DNA from: Candidatus Peribacteraceae bacterium
GTDB lineage: Bacteria > Patescibacteriota > Gracilibacteria > Peribacterales > Peribacteraceae
Direction of reading: 5' to 3'
Assembly (NCBI GenBank): GCA_018061525.1
Contig: JAGOUB010000054.1
Span: 1 to 6,286, forward strand
Length of the DNA: 6,286 nt
Shown here piece after piece: positions 6,221 through 6,286 of this stretch (the first letter of the stretch is position 1; every line of letters starts with the position of its first letter). The position numbers were made by a program, and so were the translations under genes. The notes beneath the pieces were generated by a model. The model searched no databases. It was not told where the DNA came from and saw only the letters and a list, made by a program, of their open reading frames with translations.

Positions 6221-6249
6221 TTGAACCCATCAACAGACTCAGGTACTCT
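6221..6249 (+). promoter_or_regulatory. Candidate promoter for the gene starting at 6257
   Basis: TTGAAC (6221-6226) is spaced 17 nt from TACTCT (6244-6249). This is the standard sigma-70-like geometry, with a 4/6 match at -35 and the T-A-x-x-x-T positions kept at -10. The -10 ends 7 nt before the ATG at 6257, again the leaderless spacing seen at rlmI and bcp. The stretch from about 6184 is clearly AT-richer than the rest of the window, as expected of a promoter region. Confidence 0.5.
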
Positions 6250-6256
6250 TTCACTC

Positions 6257-6286
6257 ATGTCTTTCCCCCACCTCCAAAAGACCGAA
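6257..6286 (+). CDS. Possible start of a new gene, cut by the window edge
   Basis: Only ten codons are visible (MSFPHLQKTE), too few to identify a family. The call rests on an ATG placed 7 nt after a TANNNT box with a -35-like TTGAAC 17 nt further up, and on the frame staying open to the last base. There is no Shine-Dalgarno. The composition is lower in G+C than the other genes. The competing minus-strand reading of the same bases is discussed under rejected items. Confidence 0.4.
   Translation, partial: MSFPHLQKTE

Larger units (their letters stand above)
5735..6256. other. 522-bp intergenic region without a credible gene
   Basis: No recognisable protein or tRNA/rRNA gene was seen here. 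Open frames exist on both strands, but they overlap each other, are dominated by Arg, Pro, Ala and Gly, and are translations of the inverted repeats. The region holds the second composite palindromic element (to 5945), about 85 bp with no clear structure, a long interrupted palindrome (6030-6107), a 13-bp A/T-rich hairpin (6155-6183) and then an AT-richer promoter-like stretch. This density of structure suggests a repeat cluster or a structured transcript rather than neutral spacer. Confidence 0.7.

Noticed and set aside
6136..6286. Minus-strand frame with ATG at 6258, encoding 40 aa, open upstream to the window edge and with GGAGG about 12 nt before the ATG.
   Set aside because: It reads through the 13-bp hairpin and stops soon after. 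The GGAGG is merely the complement of the CCTCC in the plus-strand reading, the spacing is long, and Shine-Dalgarno sequences are absent elsewhere. The plus-strand leaderless start explains the bases better, though a C-terminal gene fragment is not fully excluded.

Overview
The window is a high-GC bacterial segment (about 60-65% G+C by eye) with five recognisable protein genes plus the first codons of a probable sixth, separated by two intergenic stretches rich in palindromes. The phylum cannot be fixed from the sequence alone. The split MacA / MacB-ATPase / MacB-permease layout, the very long membrane-anchored adaptor with an inserted helical domain, the near-absence of Shine-Dalgarno sequences and the leaderless-looking starts would fit a high-GC member of the Patescibacteria (CPR). 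That is an inference; a proteobacterium or other high-GC lineage is not excluded. TGA acts as a normal stop at the end of the ATPase gene.

Left part (1-3827, + strand): a three-gene operon. A MacA/HlyD-type adaptor (5' end outside the window) is followed after 3 nt by a MacB/LolD-type ABC ATPase, whose stop overlaps the start of a MacB/FtsX-type permease (ATGA). Together they would form a tripartite-style or mechanotransmitting exporter at the cytoplasmic membrane. No TolC-like gene is visible here.

Middle (3828-5734): a 201-bp convergent intergenic region, then an RlmI-type 23S rRNA (cytosine-C5) methyltransferase on the minus strand. Divergent from it, 56 bp away, is a Bcp-type peroxiredoxin on the plus strand. 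Both divergent genes have a TANNNT box exactly 6 nt before the ATG and no Shine-Dalgarno, which suggests back-to-back leaderless promoters.

Right part (5735-6286): 522 bp without a credible gene, packed with inverted repeats, then an AT-richer promoter-like stretch. That stretch ends in an ATG that appears to open a new plus-strand gene at the window edge.

The most distinctive feature is a composite palindromic element present twice (3831-3973 and 5739-5945). Each copy begins 5-6 nt after a stop codon, in the same orientation as the gene it follows. It has a perfect 12-bp GGTACTTTT hairpin with compensatory differences between copies, a GC box able to pair with the hairpin loop, a second hairpin, and a shared C-rich motif with a second GC box. 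It could be a REP/MITE-like repeat family or a 3'-UTR structured RNA.
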